Assembly (NCBI RefSeq): GCF_001620065.1 | Contig: NZ_LQGV01000001.1 | Location: forward strand, 1,116,001 to 1,180,000 | DNA: 64,000 bases | Origin: Microbacterium sp. TNHR37B | GTDB lineage: Bacteria > Actinomycetota > Actinomycetes > Actinomycetales > Microbacteriaceae | Direction of reading: 5' to 3' | Part shown: positions 43,794 to 53,188 of the stretch, piece by piece | Numbering within the stretch: the first letter of the stretch is position 1 | How the letters are laid out: each line of letters begins with the position of its first letter | Notes under the pieces: model-generated | Told to the model about the DNA's origin: nothing | The model's database searches: none | What the model saw: the letters and a program-made list of their open reading frames with translations, nothing else | Translations under genes and position numbers: made by a program

Positions 43794-43827
43794 CGGCGGG
43801 GTGGGCGCGATGGCGTCCACCCCGCCG
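43794..43827 (+). terminator. Intercistronic hairpin after family-5 binding protein gene
   Basis: An 11-bp stem (43794-43804 with 43817-43827) and a 12-nt loop begin 8 nt after the stop. No U-tract follows. Confidence 0.6.
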
Positions 43828-43927
43828 CACGCATCTTCTCGAGCCCCGCCCGCGCGCTCCCCGTCCGCGCGCTCCCTGCCCGCGCGCCCCGTCTTCCTCG
43901 TCACCACGAAAGCGAGTACGCCCCACG

Positions 43928-44752
43928 ATGAGCGACACCTTGCTGTCCATTCGCGACTTCTCCGTCGCCTACGATGTCGATCCGCCGGTCCGGGCGGTCA
44001 ACGACGTCACCCTCGACCTGCAACGCGGCGAGATCCTCGGTCTGGCCGGAGAGAGCGGCTGCGGAAAGACCACCCTCGCCTACGGCGTGCAGCGCCTGCT
44101 CAAGGCGCCGGCCGTGATCACCAGCGGATCGGTTCTGTTCCACGATGCGTCGGGCGAAACGATCGACATCAACGCCCTGGATCCCGAGCAGATGCTGCGG
44201 TTCCGCTGGGACAAGATCTCGATGGTGTTCCAGGGCGCGATGAACGCGCTGAACCCCGTCGCGACCATCGGCTCCCAGCTCGCCGACGTCTTCGAAGTGC
44301 ACCGGCCCTCGATGTCGTCCTCGGAGCGACGAGCGGCCGTCGTCGAGTTGCTGGAGATCGTCAAGGTGGGCGGTCAGCGCATCCGCTCCTACCCCCACGA
44401 ACTGTCGGGTGGCATGCGACAGCGCGTCATGATCGCGATGGCGCTGGCCCTGCGTCCGCAGCTCATGGTGATGGACGAGCCGACCACCGCGCTGGACGTG
44501 CTCGTCCAACGCGAGATCCTGCGCCAGATATCCGAGCTGCGCCGCGAGTTCGGCTTCTCGGTGATCTTCATCACCCACGACCTCCCGCTCCTGCTGGAGA
44601 TCAGCGACCGCATCGCGATCATGCGGGACGGGGAGATCGTGGAACTGGACACGGCGGAGCGGATCTGGACCGATCCGCAGAACGAGTACACCCAGACGCT
44701 GCTGTCCTCCTTCCCCCGCCTGACCGGAGAGAAGGGGGTGGTGGTGCGATGA
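43928..44752 (+). CDS. Oligosaccharide/peptide-type ABC ATPase, DppD type
   Basis: A 274-residue ATPase with Walker A GESGCGKTT, signature LSGGMRQR and Walker B LMVMDEPTTALD. It is shorter than DppD of peptide systems because the C-terminal cysteine segment is missing, which is common in the sugar-transport variants. About 140 bp separate it from the binding-protein gene, and its stop overlaps the next ATPase start by ATGA. Confidence 0.88.
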   Translation: MSDTLLSIRDFSVAYDVDPPVRAVNDVTLDLQRGEILGLAGESGCGKTTLAYGVQRLLKAPAVITSGSVLFHDASGETIDINALDPEQMLRFRWDKISMVFQGAMNALNPVATIGSQLADVFEVHRPSMSSSERRAAVVELLEIVKVGGQRIRSYPHELSGGMRQRVMIAMALALRPQLMVMDEPTTALDVLVQREILRQISELRREFGFSVIFITHDLPLLLEISDRIAIMRDGEIVELDTAERIWTDPQNEYTQTLLSSFPRLTGEKGVVVR

Positions 44753-45576
44753 CCCTCCTCGAGTTCGACGACGTCACGAAGATCTACTCGGTGCGCGGGG
44801 CCGGTCAGATCCGCGCCTTGGATCAGGTGAGCTTCACCCTCGAATCCGGGCGGACGATCGGCCTCGTCGGCCAATCCGGAAGCGGCAAGTCGACCATCGC
44901 CAAGATCCTCACGCAGCTCGAGGTGCCCACGAGCGGGCAGGTGCGTCTCGACGGCGCTCCGATCCCGCGCCACGGAGCGGGGCTCCGGCGATACCGCCAG
45001 CAGCTGCGCATGGTCTTCCAAGACCCGTTCGCCTCCCTGAACCCGTACCACTCCATCCGCTACCACATCGAGCGCCCCCTGCGTCTGGACGCGGTGGTGC
45101 CCAAGGCCGAGATCGAAGACGAGGTCCGGCGTCTCCTGGAGCGGGTCCGGCTCTCCCCCGACGCCGTCATCGACCGTCGCCCGCACGAGCTCTCCGGCGG
45201 GCAGCGCCAGCGGGTGGCCATCGCCCGCGCCCTCGCCTCCCGACCGCGCCTGCTCGTGGCCGACGAGCCGGTGTCGATGCTCGACGTCTCGATCCGCCTC
45301 GGTGTCCTGAACCTCCTCGCCGATCTCCAGCGCGAGGAGGGGCTGGGCGTGCTCTACATCACGCACGACCTCGCCACCGCGCGCCACTTCAGCGACGAGA
45401 TCATGGTGCTCAATCAGGGACGCGTGGTCGAACGCGGCCCCGCCGACGACGTGATCCTGCGTCCGCAGGACCCCTATACGCGCGAGCTGCGCGCCGCCTC
45501 TCCCGATCCCGAGCGCCACTTCGCCGCGGCGGCGGGAACGCCCGAACGCCGCGACACCCTCGGAGGTGACCTGTGA
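44749..45576 (+). CDS. Oligosaccharide/peptide-type ABC ATPase, DppF type
   Basis: A 275-residue ATPase with Walker A GQSGSGKST, signature LSGGQRQR and Walker B LLVADEPVSMLD. The start overlaps the previous stop. Longer readings upstream are shadows of that gene. The stop overlaps the permease start by GTGA. Confidence 0.88.
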   Translation: MTLLEFDDVTKIYSVRGAGQIRALDQVSFTLESGRTIGLVGQSGSGKSTIAKILTQLEVPTSGQVRLDGAPIPRHGAGLRRYRQQLRMVFQDPFASLNPYHSIRYHIERPLRLDAVVPKAEIEDEVRRLLERVRLSPDAVIDRRPHELSGGQRQRVAIARALASRPRLLVADEPVSMLDVSIRLGVLNLLADLQREEGLGVLYITHDLATARHFSDEIMVLNQGRVVERGPADDVILRPQDPYTRELRAASPDPERHFAAAAGTPERRDTLGGDL

Positions 45577-46667
45577 CCGCCGTCGAACCCCAGCTGCCAC
45601 CGGAGGAGCTCGTCCCCTCCCCGGCCGACCCGCTCGAACTCGGCACCACCGCCACGGCCGCCGTGAAGGGGCGCTCCCGCATCCCCTGGCGCTTCCTGGG
45701 CGGACGGGCGGCGTTCTATCTGTTCACCCTCTGGGCCGCGATCACGATCAACTTCTTCCTTCCGCGGCTGATGAAGGGCGACGCGGTCGACCAGTACCTG
45801 GCGCGCAACCGCAACGTGAGCCCCGAGGCTGCCGAAGCACTGCGCGCCCTCCTGGGCCTGGACACCGACAAGTCGCTCCTGCAGCAGTACGTCGACTATT
45901 GGGCGCTGCTACTGCGCGGCGACCTCGGAGTCTCGCTGCTCCACGGCCTCCGCCCGGTCACGGAGGTGATCAGCCAGGCCCTTCCGTGGACGATCGGGCT
46001 CGTCGGCTTCGCGACGATCATGTCGTTCGCGATCGGCACCATCGGCGGCGCGATCGTCGGATGGCGGCGCGGAAGCAAGCTCGACGTCTTCATCCCGATC
46101 ACGACATTCCTGAGCACGATCCCGTACTTCTGGCTCGGGCTGCTGGCCATCGCCCTGTTCTCGGTGAACCTCGGCTGGTTCCCGATCGGCAAGGCCTACG
46201 GCGTCGGCGTGAAACCGGAGTGGTCGGCCGAGTTCATCGGCGAGGTGATCCATCATGGAACTCTCCCGGCGCTGACGATCATCGTCGCCTCGCTCGGCGG
46301 GTGGATGCTGGGCATGCGCAACATGATGCTCACGGTGCTCGACGAGGACTACATCACCGTGGCCCAGGCCAAGGGCATGCCCAACCGGCGCGTGTTGTGG
46401 CGCTATGCCGCCCGCAATGCGGTGCTGCCGCAGATCCAGAGCTTCGCCCTGTCGATCGGCTTCATCGTCGGCGGGACCATCGTGATGGAGATGGTCTTCA
46501 GCTACCCCGGTGTCGGCAAGCTGCTGCTGGACGCCACCAACGCGAAGGACTACGCCCTCATGCAAGGCGTCTTCCTCGTCATCACCCTCTCGGTGCTCGT
46601 GGCCAACGTCCTCGCCGACGTCGCCTACGCCTTCCTCGATCCGCGCACCCGTCAATCGGAGGCCTGA
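45573..46667 (+). CDS. ABC permease, DppB type
   Basis: A 364-residue permease with an N-terminal polar extension of about 40 residues before the first span (FYLFTLWAAITINFFLPRLMKGD). The EAA loop reads TVAQAKGMPNRRVLWRYAARNAVLP. GTG at 45573 has GGAGGT 5 nt upstream and overlaps the previous stop. It is followed 3 nt later by the second permease. Confidence 0.88.
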   Translation: MTAVEPQLPPEELVPSPADPLELGTTATAAVKGRSRIPWRFLGGRAAFYLFTLWAAITINFFLPRLMKGDAVDQYLARNRNVSPEAAEALRALLGLDTDKSLLQQYVDYWALLLRGDLGVSLLHGLRPVTEVISQALPWTIGLVGFATIMSFAIGTIGGAIVGWRRGSKLDVFIPITTFLSTIPYFWLGLLAIALFSVNLGWFPIGKAYGVGVKPEWSAEFIGEVIHHGTLPALTIIVASLGGWMLGMRNMMLTVLDEDYITVAQAKGMPNRRVLWRYAARNAVLPQIQSFALSIGFIVGGTIVMEMVFSYPGVGKLLLDATNAKDYALMQGVFLVITLSVLVANVLADVAYAFLDPRTRQSEA

Positions 46668-46670
46668 CCC

Positions 46671-47675
46671 ATGACCCCCACCCCCTCTGGCACGCCGACC
46701 ACCTCCGGCACGCCCAGCACGTGGCGCTCGCGCCTCGGCTCCGCGTTCGCGATGTTCCGCAACCCCAAGTCGATTGCGGGGCTCTCGATCCTCGGGTTCT
46801 TCGTGCTGGTCGCGATCTTCGCCGACGTGCTGGCACCCTACTCACCGACCAAGGTCGACCACACCGCACGATTCCAGCCTCCCTCGGCGCAGCACTGGCT
46901 CGGCACGACCCACATCGGCGAGGACGTCCTCAGCCAGGTGATCCACGGCACGCGCGGGGTGATCGTCGTCGGGTTCCTCGCCGCCATCATCGCCACCCTG
47001 ATCGCGATCGTCGTCGGCGTCGTCTCGGGGTACCTCACGGGGTGGCGCAGCGAAAGCCTGTCGGCCCTCACGAACGTCTTCCTGGTGATCCCGGGCCTCC
47101 CCCTGATCATCATCGTGGCCTCCGTGTTCGAGGACCCGCCGCTCCTGCTCATCGCCGGGGTGCTGGGGCTCATCGGCTGGGCATGGGGCGCCCGCGTACT
47201 GCGCGCCCAGACGATGTCGCTGCGCAATCGCGACTTCATCCAGGCGGCACGCGCCAACGGAGAACCGCTGCGGCGCATCATCACCGTGGAGATGCTCCCC
47301 AACCTCATGGCACTGATCGCCGCGAGCTTCGTCGGCACCGTCACCGCCGCGATCCTGGGCTTGACGACCCTGTCGTACATCGGCGTGATCCCGGTGACGA
47401 CGTACAACTGGGGCACCATCCTCAACTGGGCCGGCGCGCAAGGCGCGTTCCGTCAGAATCAATGGTGGTGGTACCTTCCGCCCGGCCTGTGCATTGCCGC
47501 CATCGGTGTCGCTCTCTCGCTCATCAACTTCGGGATCGACGAATACGTCAACCCGCGGTTGCGTTCCGCCGGCGAGCGGGCACGCGCCATGAAGAAGAAG
47601 GGCCTGAGCGTCAACGACGCCGTCACGGCCGTCCGCCCGACCTCCCCTCAGCCGACTCAGGAGACCGCCTCATGA
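46671..47675 (+). CDS. ABC permease, DppC type
   Basis: A 334-residue permease with DppC landmarks (LGTTHIGEDVLSQVIHGTRGVIVVGFLAAIIATLIAIVVG) and the EAA loop QAARANGEPLRRIITVEMLPN. An insert of about 25 residues rich in Trp and Tyr (TTYNWGTILNWAGAQGAFRQNQWWWYLPPG) precedes the last span, as in many sugar-type members. Its stop overlaps the GH3 start by ATGA. Confidence 0.88.
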   Translation: MTPTPSGTPTTSGTPSTWRSRLGSAFAMFRNPKSIAGLSILGFFVLVAIFADVLAPYSPTKVDHTARFQPPSAQHWLGTTHIGEDVLSQVIHGTRGVIVVGFLAAIIATLIAIVVGVVSGYLTGWRSESLSALTNVFLVIPGLPLIIIVASVFEDPPLLLIAGVLGLIGWAWGARVLRAQTMSLRNRDFIQAARANGEPLRRIITVEMLPNLMALIAASFVGTVTAAILGLTTLSYIGVIPVTTYNWGTILNWAGAQGAFRQNQWWWYLPPGLCIAAIGVALSLINFGIDEYVNPRLRSAGERARAMKKKGLSVNDAVTAVRPTSPQPTQETAS

Positions 47676-49963
47676 CGACCGTCGACCTCACCCACGCGCC
47701 CTACCTCGACGCCTCTCTGACGGCCGAGGAACGCGTCGCCGACCTCCTCGGGCGGATGACGCTTCCCGAGAAGGTCGGCCAGATGCTCCAGCTCGACGCG
47801 CGGGAAGACCTCGACGAGATCGTGCACGCCCGCCATGCGGGGTCGATCCTGCACACCTCTCCCGAGAAGGTCATGCAGGCGGCGGAGCTGACCGCGCGCA
47901 CCCGGCTGCGCATCCCGCTGCTGGTGGCAGAGGACTGCATCCACGGCCACTCGTTCTGGCGTGGAGCGACCATCTTCCCCACGCAACTCGGGATGGCCGC
48001 CACCTGGGACCCGGACCTCGTGGAGCAGGTCGCCCGGGTCACGGCGGCGGAGGTGGCGGCCACCGGCATCCACTGGACCTTCTCGCCCGTGCTCTGCATC
48101 GCTCGCGACCTGCGATGGGGGCGCGTCAACGAGACGTTCGGGGAGGACCCCTTCCTCATCGGCGAGCTCGCCTCGGCGATGGTCCGGGGATATCAGGGCG
48201 GTGGCTTGGACGACCCCGACGCGATCCTGGCGACCGCGAAGCACTTCGCGGGCTACTCGGAGACGCAGGGCGGCCGCGATGCGAGCGAAGCGGACATCTC
48301 CCGCCGCAAGCTGCGGTCGTGGTTCCTGCCCCCGTTCGAGCGGGTCGCCCGAGAGGGCTGCCGCACGTTCATGCTCGGCTATCAGACCACCGACGGCGTG
48401 CCGATCACGGTCAACGACTGGCTGCTCAGCGACGTGCTCCGCGGAGAATGGGGATACACCGGCACCCTCATCACCGACTGGGACAACATCGGCCGCATGG
48501 TGTGGGAGCAGAAGGTGCAGCCCGACTACACGCACGCAGCGGCTGCGGCGGTGAAGGCCGGCAACGACATGGTCATGACCACGCCGCGATTCTTCGAAGG
48601 AGCTCTCGACGCCGTCGAGCGAGGCATGCTCGACGAAGCCGACATCGACCGGGCCGTCGCACGCATCCTGCGTCTGAAGTTCCGCTTCGGCCTGTTCGAG
48701 AACCCCCGCCACCCCGACCCGGAACGGATCGGGAGGGTGATCGGGTCCCCGGAGCACACGGAGCTCAACCTCGAGGTGGCGCGCCGCTCGCTCGTGCTGC
48801 TGCGCAACGACGGGACGCTGCCGCTCGCGTCGGGACGCACGACCGACGAGTCCGGACGCGCGCTCTCGGGAAGCGGACCCCGACGGATCGCAGTGGTCGG
48901 CCCTCTCGCCGACGATGCGCAGACCCAGCTGGGCGACTGGGCGGGGTCGTCCGGCCAGGTCGACTGGCTCTCCGACGGCCACCCGCGCGAGCAGATCGTC
49001 ACGGTGCTCGACGGCCTTCGCGCCCTCGTCCCCGAGGACGTGGTCGTGGAGCACACGGACGGGGCATCGATCCTGACCCTCGCCGAGGATCCGCTCGGAC
49101 CGCTGTTCCCCGACGGTCAGCCCCGGCCCCCGATCGTCGTGGCGTCCGAGCCCGATGCCGCACAGATCGCCGCGGCCGTCGACGCCGCTCGTCGCTCCGA
49201 TGTGGTGGTCGCCGTCGTCGGCGACCGGATCGAGCTGGTCGGTGAGGGACGCTCGACGGCGACGCTCGAGCTCATCGGAGGGCAACGCGCGCTGCTGGAC
49301 GCCCTCGCCGAGACGGGCACGCCGTTGGTGGTGGTGCTCCTGGCGTCCAAGCCGCTCGTCCTCCCTGAGTCGGTCCGCGACGCCTCACTCGTGTGGGCGG
49401 CCAATCCGGGCATGCAGGGTGGGCGTGCCGTCGCGGAACTCCTGTGGGGGCTCGTGGAACCCGTCGGGCGACTCCCGATCTCGTTCGCCCGGCACGTCGG
49501 CCAGCAGCCCACGTACTACAACCAGATCCGGGGCCAGCACGGCGACCGCTACGCCGACCTCACGCAGAGTCCCGCGTACGCCTTCGGCGAGGGACTGTCG
49601 TACACGACCGTCGAGTACGACGAGGCCGAGGTCCTCACCCCCGTCGTGTCGGCGGACGACGAGGTCCGGGCCCGCATCCGTGTCCACAACACCGGGCAGC
49701 GTCCGGTCGAGGAACTCGTCCAGGTCTACGTGCGCGACAGCGTGACCTCGGTCAGCTGGGCGGACAAGGAGCTCAAGGCCTACCGGCGCGTCGCACTGGA
49801 GCCCGGCGCATCGACGATCGTCGAGGTGTCGGTGCCGGCCGCGGACTGCACGATCGTCGACGCGGCTGGGAACAGGATCGTGGAGCCGGGGGCGTTCGAG
49901 CTGCTGATCGGGCCCTCCTCGCGGGACGCGGACCTCCACGCGGTGGCGTTCGAGATCGTCTGA
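47672..49963 (+). CDS. Glycoside hydrolase family 3 (beta-glucosidase/xylosidase type)
   Basis: A 763-residue cytoplasmic exo-glycosidase. The N-terminal TIM barrel runs to about 340, with the catalytic nucleophile Asp269 in GTLITDWDNIGRM, and substrate-binding KHF/GYSETQGGRDASEADIS. The second alpha/beta domain spans about 390-610 and a fibronectin-like domain closes the protein. There is no signal peptide, so it acts on sugar already imported by the four transporter proteins encoded just upstream. The exact sugar, for example beta-glucoside or beta-xyloside, cannot be fixed from sequence. Confidence 0.9.
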   Translation: MTTVDLTHAPYLDASLTAEERVADLLGRMTLPEKVGQMLQLDAREDLDEIVHARHAGSILHTSPEKVMQAAELTARTRLRIPLLVAEDCIHGHSFWRGATIFPTQLGMAATWDPDLVEQVARVTAAEVAATGIHWTFSPVLCIARDLRWGRVNETFGEDPFLIGELASAMVRGYQGGGLDDPDAILATAKHFAGYSETQGGRDASEADISRRKLRSWFLPPFERVAREGCRTFMLGYQTTDGVPITVNDWLLSDVLRGEWGYTGTLITDWDNIGRMVWEQKVQPDYTHAAAAAVKAGNDMVMTTPRFFEGALDAVERGMLDEADIDRAVARILRLKFRFGLFENPRHPDPERIGRVIGSPEHTELNLEVARRSLVLLRNDGTLPLASGRTTDESGRALSGSGPRRIAVVGPLADDAQTQLGDWAGSSGQVDWLSDGHPREQIVTVLDGLRALVPEDVVVEHTDGASILTLAEDPLGPLFPDGQPRPPIVVASEPDAAQIAAAVDAARRSDVVVAVVGDRIELVGEGRSTATLELIGGQRALLDALAETGTPLVVVLLASKPLVLPESVRDASLVWAANPGMQGGRAVAELLWGLVEPVGRLPISFARHVGQQPTYYNQIRGQHGDRYADLTQSPAYAFGEGLSYTTVEYDEAEVLTPVVSADDEVRARIRVHNTGQRPVEELVQVYVRDSVTSVSWADKELKAYRRVALEPGASTIVEVSVPAADCTIVDAAGNRIVEPGAFELLIGPSSRDADLHAVAFEIV

Positions 49964-49970
49964 GGCTCCA

Positions 49971-50033
49971 GCGGTCGCACGGCGACCGCCTCCTCCCGCT
50001 CGACGGCCGGGACGACACCCCGGTCGTCGAGCG
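49971..50033. terminator. Double hairpin terminator region
   Basis: GCGGTCGC-ACG-GCGACCGC (49971-49989) follows the GH3 stop. A second, longer hairpin (49997-50011 with 50018-50033, one wobble) precedes the convergent DUF3027 stop. Confidence 0.65.
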
Positions 50034-50041
50034 GCGAAGCA

Positions 50042-50629
50042 TCAGTCCTCGTCGTCCGACGCGTCCTCGTCGTCGGAAGCGTCCTCGTCGAGCTCATCGA
50101 TGTCGACGCCGTCGAGATCGCCGGAGTGCAGCAGGGGCGATCCATCGTCGTCGAAGTCCGCGGTGTCGAGGTCGTCGAGGTCGGACAGATCGTCGCCCTC
50201 GTCCTCCTCATCATCGCCCTGATCGGCGTCGTCGAGGGGATCCTCGCCTCCCTCGGCCTCGGCCAACGCCGCCTGTGCCGCCTGGTACTCGGCCAGCCGC
50301 TCGGCCCAGGGCACCCATTCGGGCGCAAGGAGCGCACCCTCGCCGGGCAAGAGCTCGACCTCCAGCACGGTGGGATCGGCTCCCTCGACGACCGCGACAC
50401 TCACGGTCCAGAACCACTGCGGATAGCCGGCAAGACGCGTGGCGAAACGCAGCGATACGACGCCACCGTCCTCGACGGTGTATCCGGCGGGGTCGCCGAT
50501 CGTCTCGGCGGGGGTCACCTCGGCCAGCGCGGCGCGCGCGAGATCGTGAGCGGCGAGCAGCCGCTCATCGACCGGAGCCAGCGCCTCCGCGGGCCGGGCC
50601 TCCTCCGTCGGATCAGGCGTCGAGGTCAT
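50042..50629 (-). CDS. DUF3027-type protein with acidic tail
   Basis: A 195-residue protein. Residues 20-130 match the DUF3027 pattern (LAAHDLARAALAEVTPAETIGDPAGYTVEDGGVVSLRFATRLAGYPQWFWTVSVAVV, LLPGEGALLAPEWVPWAERLAEY). The last 65 residues are almost all Asp, Glu and Ser with a repeated DASDDED. Acidic tails of this kind often mimic nucleic acid or bind basic proteins, an inference only. It overlaps the stop of the cold-shock gene by 17 nt and is therefore translated from the same mRNA. Confidence 0.82.
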   Translation of the reverse strand: MTSTPDPTEEARPAEALAPVDERLLAAHDLARAALAEVTPAETIGDPAGYTVEDGGVVSLRFATRLAGYPQWFWTVSVAVVEGADPTVLEVELLPGEGALLAPEWVPWAERLAEYQAAQAALAEAEGGEDPLDDADQGDDEEDEGDDLSDLDDLDTADFDDDGSPLLHSGDLDGVDIDELDEDASDDEDASDDED

Positions 50630-50996
50630 CGGCCACCTTGCGGAGAATGGCCGCGACCTTCTTGCCCTGCGCGTTGCTGGGGTAGCGGCCGTGGCGCAGA
50701 TCTCCGCCGATCGTATCGAGCACCTTCACGAGGTCTTCGACGACGATCGCCATGTCGTCGGCCTTCATGCGATTGCGCTTGGACAGGCTGACCGGGGCGT
50801 CCAGCACCCGCACGGCGAGCGCTTGGAGTCCCTTGCGCCCGTCGGCCACGCCGAAGTCCAGCCGCGTCCCCGCCTTGAGCGAGTCCGTTCCGGCGGGAAG
50901 CGCCGTGGCGTGCAAGAAGACGTCCTGGCCATCATCTGTCGTGATGAAGCCGAACCCCTTCTCCTCGTCGTAGAACCTGACCTTGCCGGTGGGCAT
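50613..50996 (-). CDS. Cold-shock domain protein with C-terminal extension
   Basis: A 127-residue RNA/DNA-binding protein. Residues 1-66 are a cold-shock domain with RNP1 KGFGFI and RNP2-like DVFLHA. The rest is a conserved basic extension (MKADDMAIVVEDLVKVLDTIGGDLRHGRYPSNAQGKKVAAILRKVADDLDA) seen in the longer actinobacterial type. GAGG lies 5 nt before the ATG. A much longer upstream reading is not used. Confidence 0.88.
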   Translation of the reverse strand: MPTGKVRFYDEEKGFGFITTDDGQDVFLHATALPAGTDSLKAGTRLDFGVADGRKGLQALAVRVLDAPVSLSKRNRMKADDMAIVVEDLVKVLDTIGGDLRHGRYPSNAQGKKVAAILRKVADDLDA

Positions 50997-51104
50997 CTCA
51001 ACCTCGCTGCGTGCTGCTGGGCCGCGCGCGAGCGGCGCGCGGGCATGACGGAACCGGAGCCGTTCCAGGCCCCGCGACAAGCCTACGCCACGGCGGCGAA
51101 CCGC

Positions 51105-51110
51105 TAGGCT
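51105..51110 (+). promoter_or_regulatory. -10 box, leaderless promoter of membrane protein gene
   Basis: TAGGCT ends 7 nt before the ATG at 51118. Confidence 0.5.
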
Positions 51111-51117
51111 GAGCCCG

Positions 51118-51399
51118 ATGGCCACTTCGAAATCCCCCTCCCCGTCGTCGGGGGGCGACCTTCCCGTTCGACGGATCGATCGCGTGCTCGCGTTCATGTC
51201 GCTCGGCCTGCTGGTCCTGTCGCTGGCGTGCTTCGTCGCCATCATGATCGGCTCCGGCCTGAAAGCCGACTTCGGGACGCCGATCTGGCAGACGGTGGGA
51301 CTGCTCGTCTACGTGGCACCGATCCTGGCCTTCGTGCTGCTGCTGGCGGTGCTCATCATGACCTTCATCCGGAGGGCCCGGGCTGGCAAGGACGGCTAA
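51118..51399 (+). CDS. Small two-span membrane protein
   Basis: A 93-residue protein with spans at about 24-46 and 58-82, flanked by basic residues (PVRRIDRVL and RRARAGKDG). No family is recognised with confidence. It ends 1 nt before the start of the helicase-associated protein gene, so the two are co-transcribed. Confidence 0.75.
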   Translation: MATSKSPSPSSGGDLPVRRIDRVLAFMSLGLLVLSLACFVAIMIGSGLKADFGTPIWQTVGLLVYVAPILAFVLLLAVLIMTFIRRARAGKDG

Positions 51400-51400
51400 C

Positions 51401-53122
51401 GTGGCCGCCCCCGACGCGCGCACGCTGGCCACGCTCCTGGCCACACTGGACGACGCGTCACTGGCCGCTCTCCTCGACGAGCGCCGCATCCTTCCCTCGG
51501 TGGGCTGGGACGACTACTTCGACGCCGCGGATGCTCTGCTGGATCCGGCATCGGTCGCACGCGGGCTGGCGAGCCTCTCGCGAGAGCCCGCCGAAGCGCT
51601 GAGTGCGGCCATCGATGCGTCCGAACCCGTGACCCCCGGGTCGGTGCGCGACGAGCTCGTCCGACGCGCGCTCGTGACCCCCGACGGCGATCCCTACCGC
51701 GCGGTCGCCACGGCGTGCCCGCCGCTGACGCCCGACCCCGACCTTCCTCGTTCGACCGAGGCGGTGGCCGAGCAGGATGCGGCGCAGGCCGCTGAGCGGG
51801 CGTTCGCCTCGGCCACCTCGCTCGCCGATGTCCTGCAGTCGGCGCTCGCCCTCCCCCTGACGCGGATCGGGTCGGGCGCGCTCGGAGCGTCCGATCGTCG
51901 TCGCCTGGTCGAGGCGCACGCGGTCGAGACCGCGGATGCGGCCGACGAGCTGCTGGCCATCTCCGCGGCAGCCGGGCTGGTCACGGGCACCGACCGCCAG
52001 TGGCTCGTGACGTCCCGAGGCGTCGACTGGCTCGCCCTGCGCACCGTCTCGCGCTGGCACGAGGTCGCCCGCCGCGTCCGCGACGCCCTGCCCGCGGGAC
52101 TGCGCCTTCGCGACGGAGGGTGGATCCCGGTCTCGCAGTGGGCGGGCGCCTACCCCTTCGATCCCACCTGGCCGGAGCGCGCCGAACGCTGGCGGGTGCT
52201 CTTCGAACGGTGGGCCCTGATCGGCCCCCAGGGGGCCGTGCCCCCGTGGGCCGCTGGGCTCGCCGACGGCCACGACGCCGACGAGGCGGCACTGCAGGCG
52301 CTCCTGCCCATCGAGGTCGACCGCGTCTTCCTGCAGAACGACCTCACCGCGATCGCCCCCGGACCGCTCGAGCCCGCTCTGGACATGAGGCTGCGGTCGA
52401 TGGCCCACCGCGAGACCCGCGCCCAGGCGTCCACCTATCGATTCACCGCCGAGAGCCTCAGCGCCGCACTCACCGCGGGCGAGACTGCGGAGTCCTTGCG
52501 CGAGTTCCTCTCGTCCCTGTCATTGACCGGCCTTCCCCAGCCCTTGGTGTACGAGATCGAGCGCAATGCCCGGCGACACGGCAACGTGCAGGTCGGACCC
52601 GACGGGGCCGGCAACACCCGAGTGACCGCCGACGACCGATCGCTCCTCCAGGCCCTCGCGGTGGATCAGGCCCTGCGGCCCCTCGGACTGGTGACGGATG
52701 CGGACGGCCTCCTCACGCGCTCCGCTCCGGAGACGACGTTCTGGATGCTCGCCGACGCACGCTACCCGGTGACGGCCGTCGACGTCGACGGTCGACCCCG
52801 CGTCCTGGACCGTCATCGCGTGGCCGCAGAAGCGCCCGCGCAGCCCGCCAGCGAGGTGTACGCCCCCGTGCTCGCGCGACTCCGGGATGCCCACGACACC
52901 GATGCCGACTCCGCCTGGCTCGGACGCGAACTGGAGCAGGCCGTGCGGGCCCACGCGGTCCTCGCGATCGTCGTGCGCCTTCCCGACGGGAGCGACCGGG
53001 AGATCACGATGGAGGCGACCGGGCTCGGCGGCGGACGCCTGCGCGGCCGAGACCGCGTCGCCGATGTGGAGCGCACGCTCCCCGTCTCGAGCATCGTGAG
53101 CATCCGTCCGGTCTCGGGGTGA
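51401..53122 (+). CDS. Helicase-associated (Helicase_C_3-type) protein
   Basis: A 573-residue protein of the family encoded beside XPB-type helicases in actinobacteria. The central Helicase_C_3-like part contains LPIEVDRVFLQNDLTAIAPGPLEPALDMRLRSMAHRETRAQASTYRFTAESLSAAL, and the C-terminal 100 residues include a WYL-like or OB-like end (RLPDGSDREITMEATGLGGGRLRGRDRV). It lacks an ATPase domain. Its probable role is to support the helicase in DNA repair. GTG at 51401 fits the reading; AAGGA lies 9 nt upstream. Confidence 0.8.
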   Translation: MAAPDARTLATLLATLDDASLAALLDERRILPSVGWDDYFDAADALLDPASVARGLASLSREPAEALSAAIDASEPVTPGSVRDELVRRALVTPDGDPYRAVATACPPLTPDPDLPRSTEAVAEQDAAQAAERAFASATSLADVLQSALALPLTRIGSGALGASDRRRLVEAHAVETADAADELLAISAAAGLVTGTDRQWLVTSRGVDWLALRTVSRWHEVARRVRDALPAGLRLRDGGWIPVSQWAGAYPFDPTWPERAERWRVLFERWALIGPQGAVPPWAAGLADGHDADEAALQALLPIEVDRVFLQNDLTAIAPGPLEPALDMRLRSMAHRETRAQASTYRFTAESLSAALTAGETAESLREFLSSLSLTGLPQPLVYEIERNARRHGNVQVGPDGAGNTRVTADDRSLLQALAVDQALRPLGLVTDADGLLTRSAPETTFWMLADARYPVTAVDVDGRPRVLDRHRVAAEAPAQPASEVYAPVLARLRDAHDTDADSAWLGRELEQAVRAHAVLAIVVRLPDGSDREITMEATGLGGGRLRGRDRVADVERTLPVSSIVSIRPVSG

Positions 53123-53174
53123 GGGCACCCGCGACGTTCCGGTGACTCCCGCGCCCCCGTCGCGCCGCGGCCGG

Positions 53175-53180
53175 TAGACT
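53175..53180 (+). promoter_or_regulatory. -10 box, leaderless promoter of XPB helicase gene
   Basis: TAGACT ends 8 nt before the ATG at 53189. No ribosome site is visible. Confidence 0.5.
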
Positions 53181-53188
53181 GGCACGTT

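Noticed and set aside
45566..49963. 1,465-codon frame read as a permease-glycosidase fusion
   Set aside because: Only the part from 47672 is GH3; the rest is out-of-frame reading of two permease genes. ATGA overlap explains the junction.
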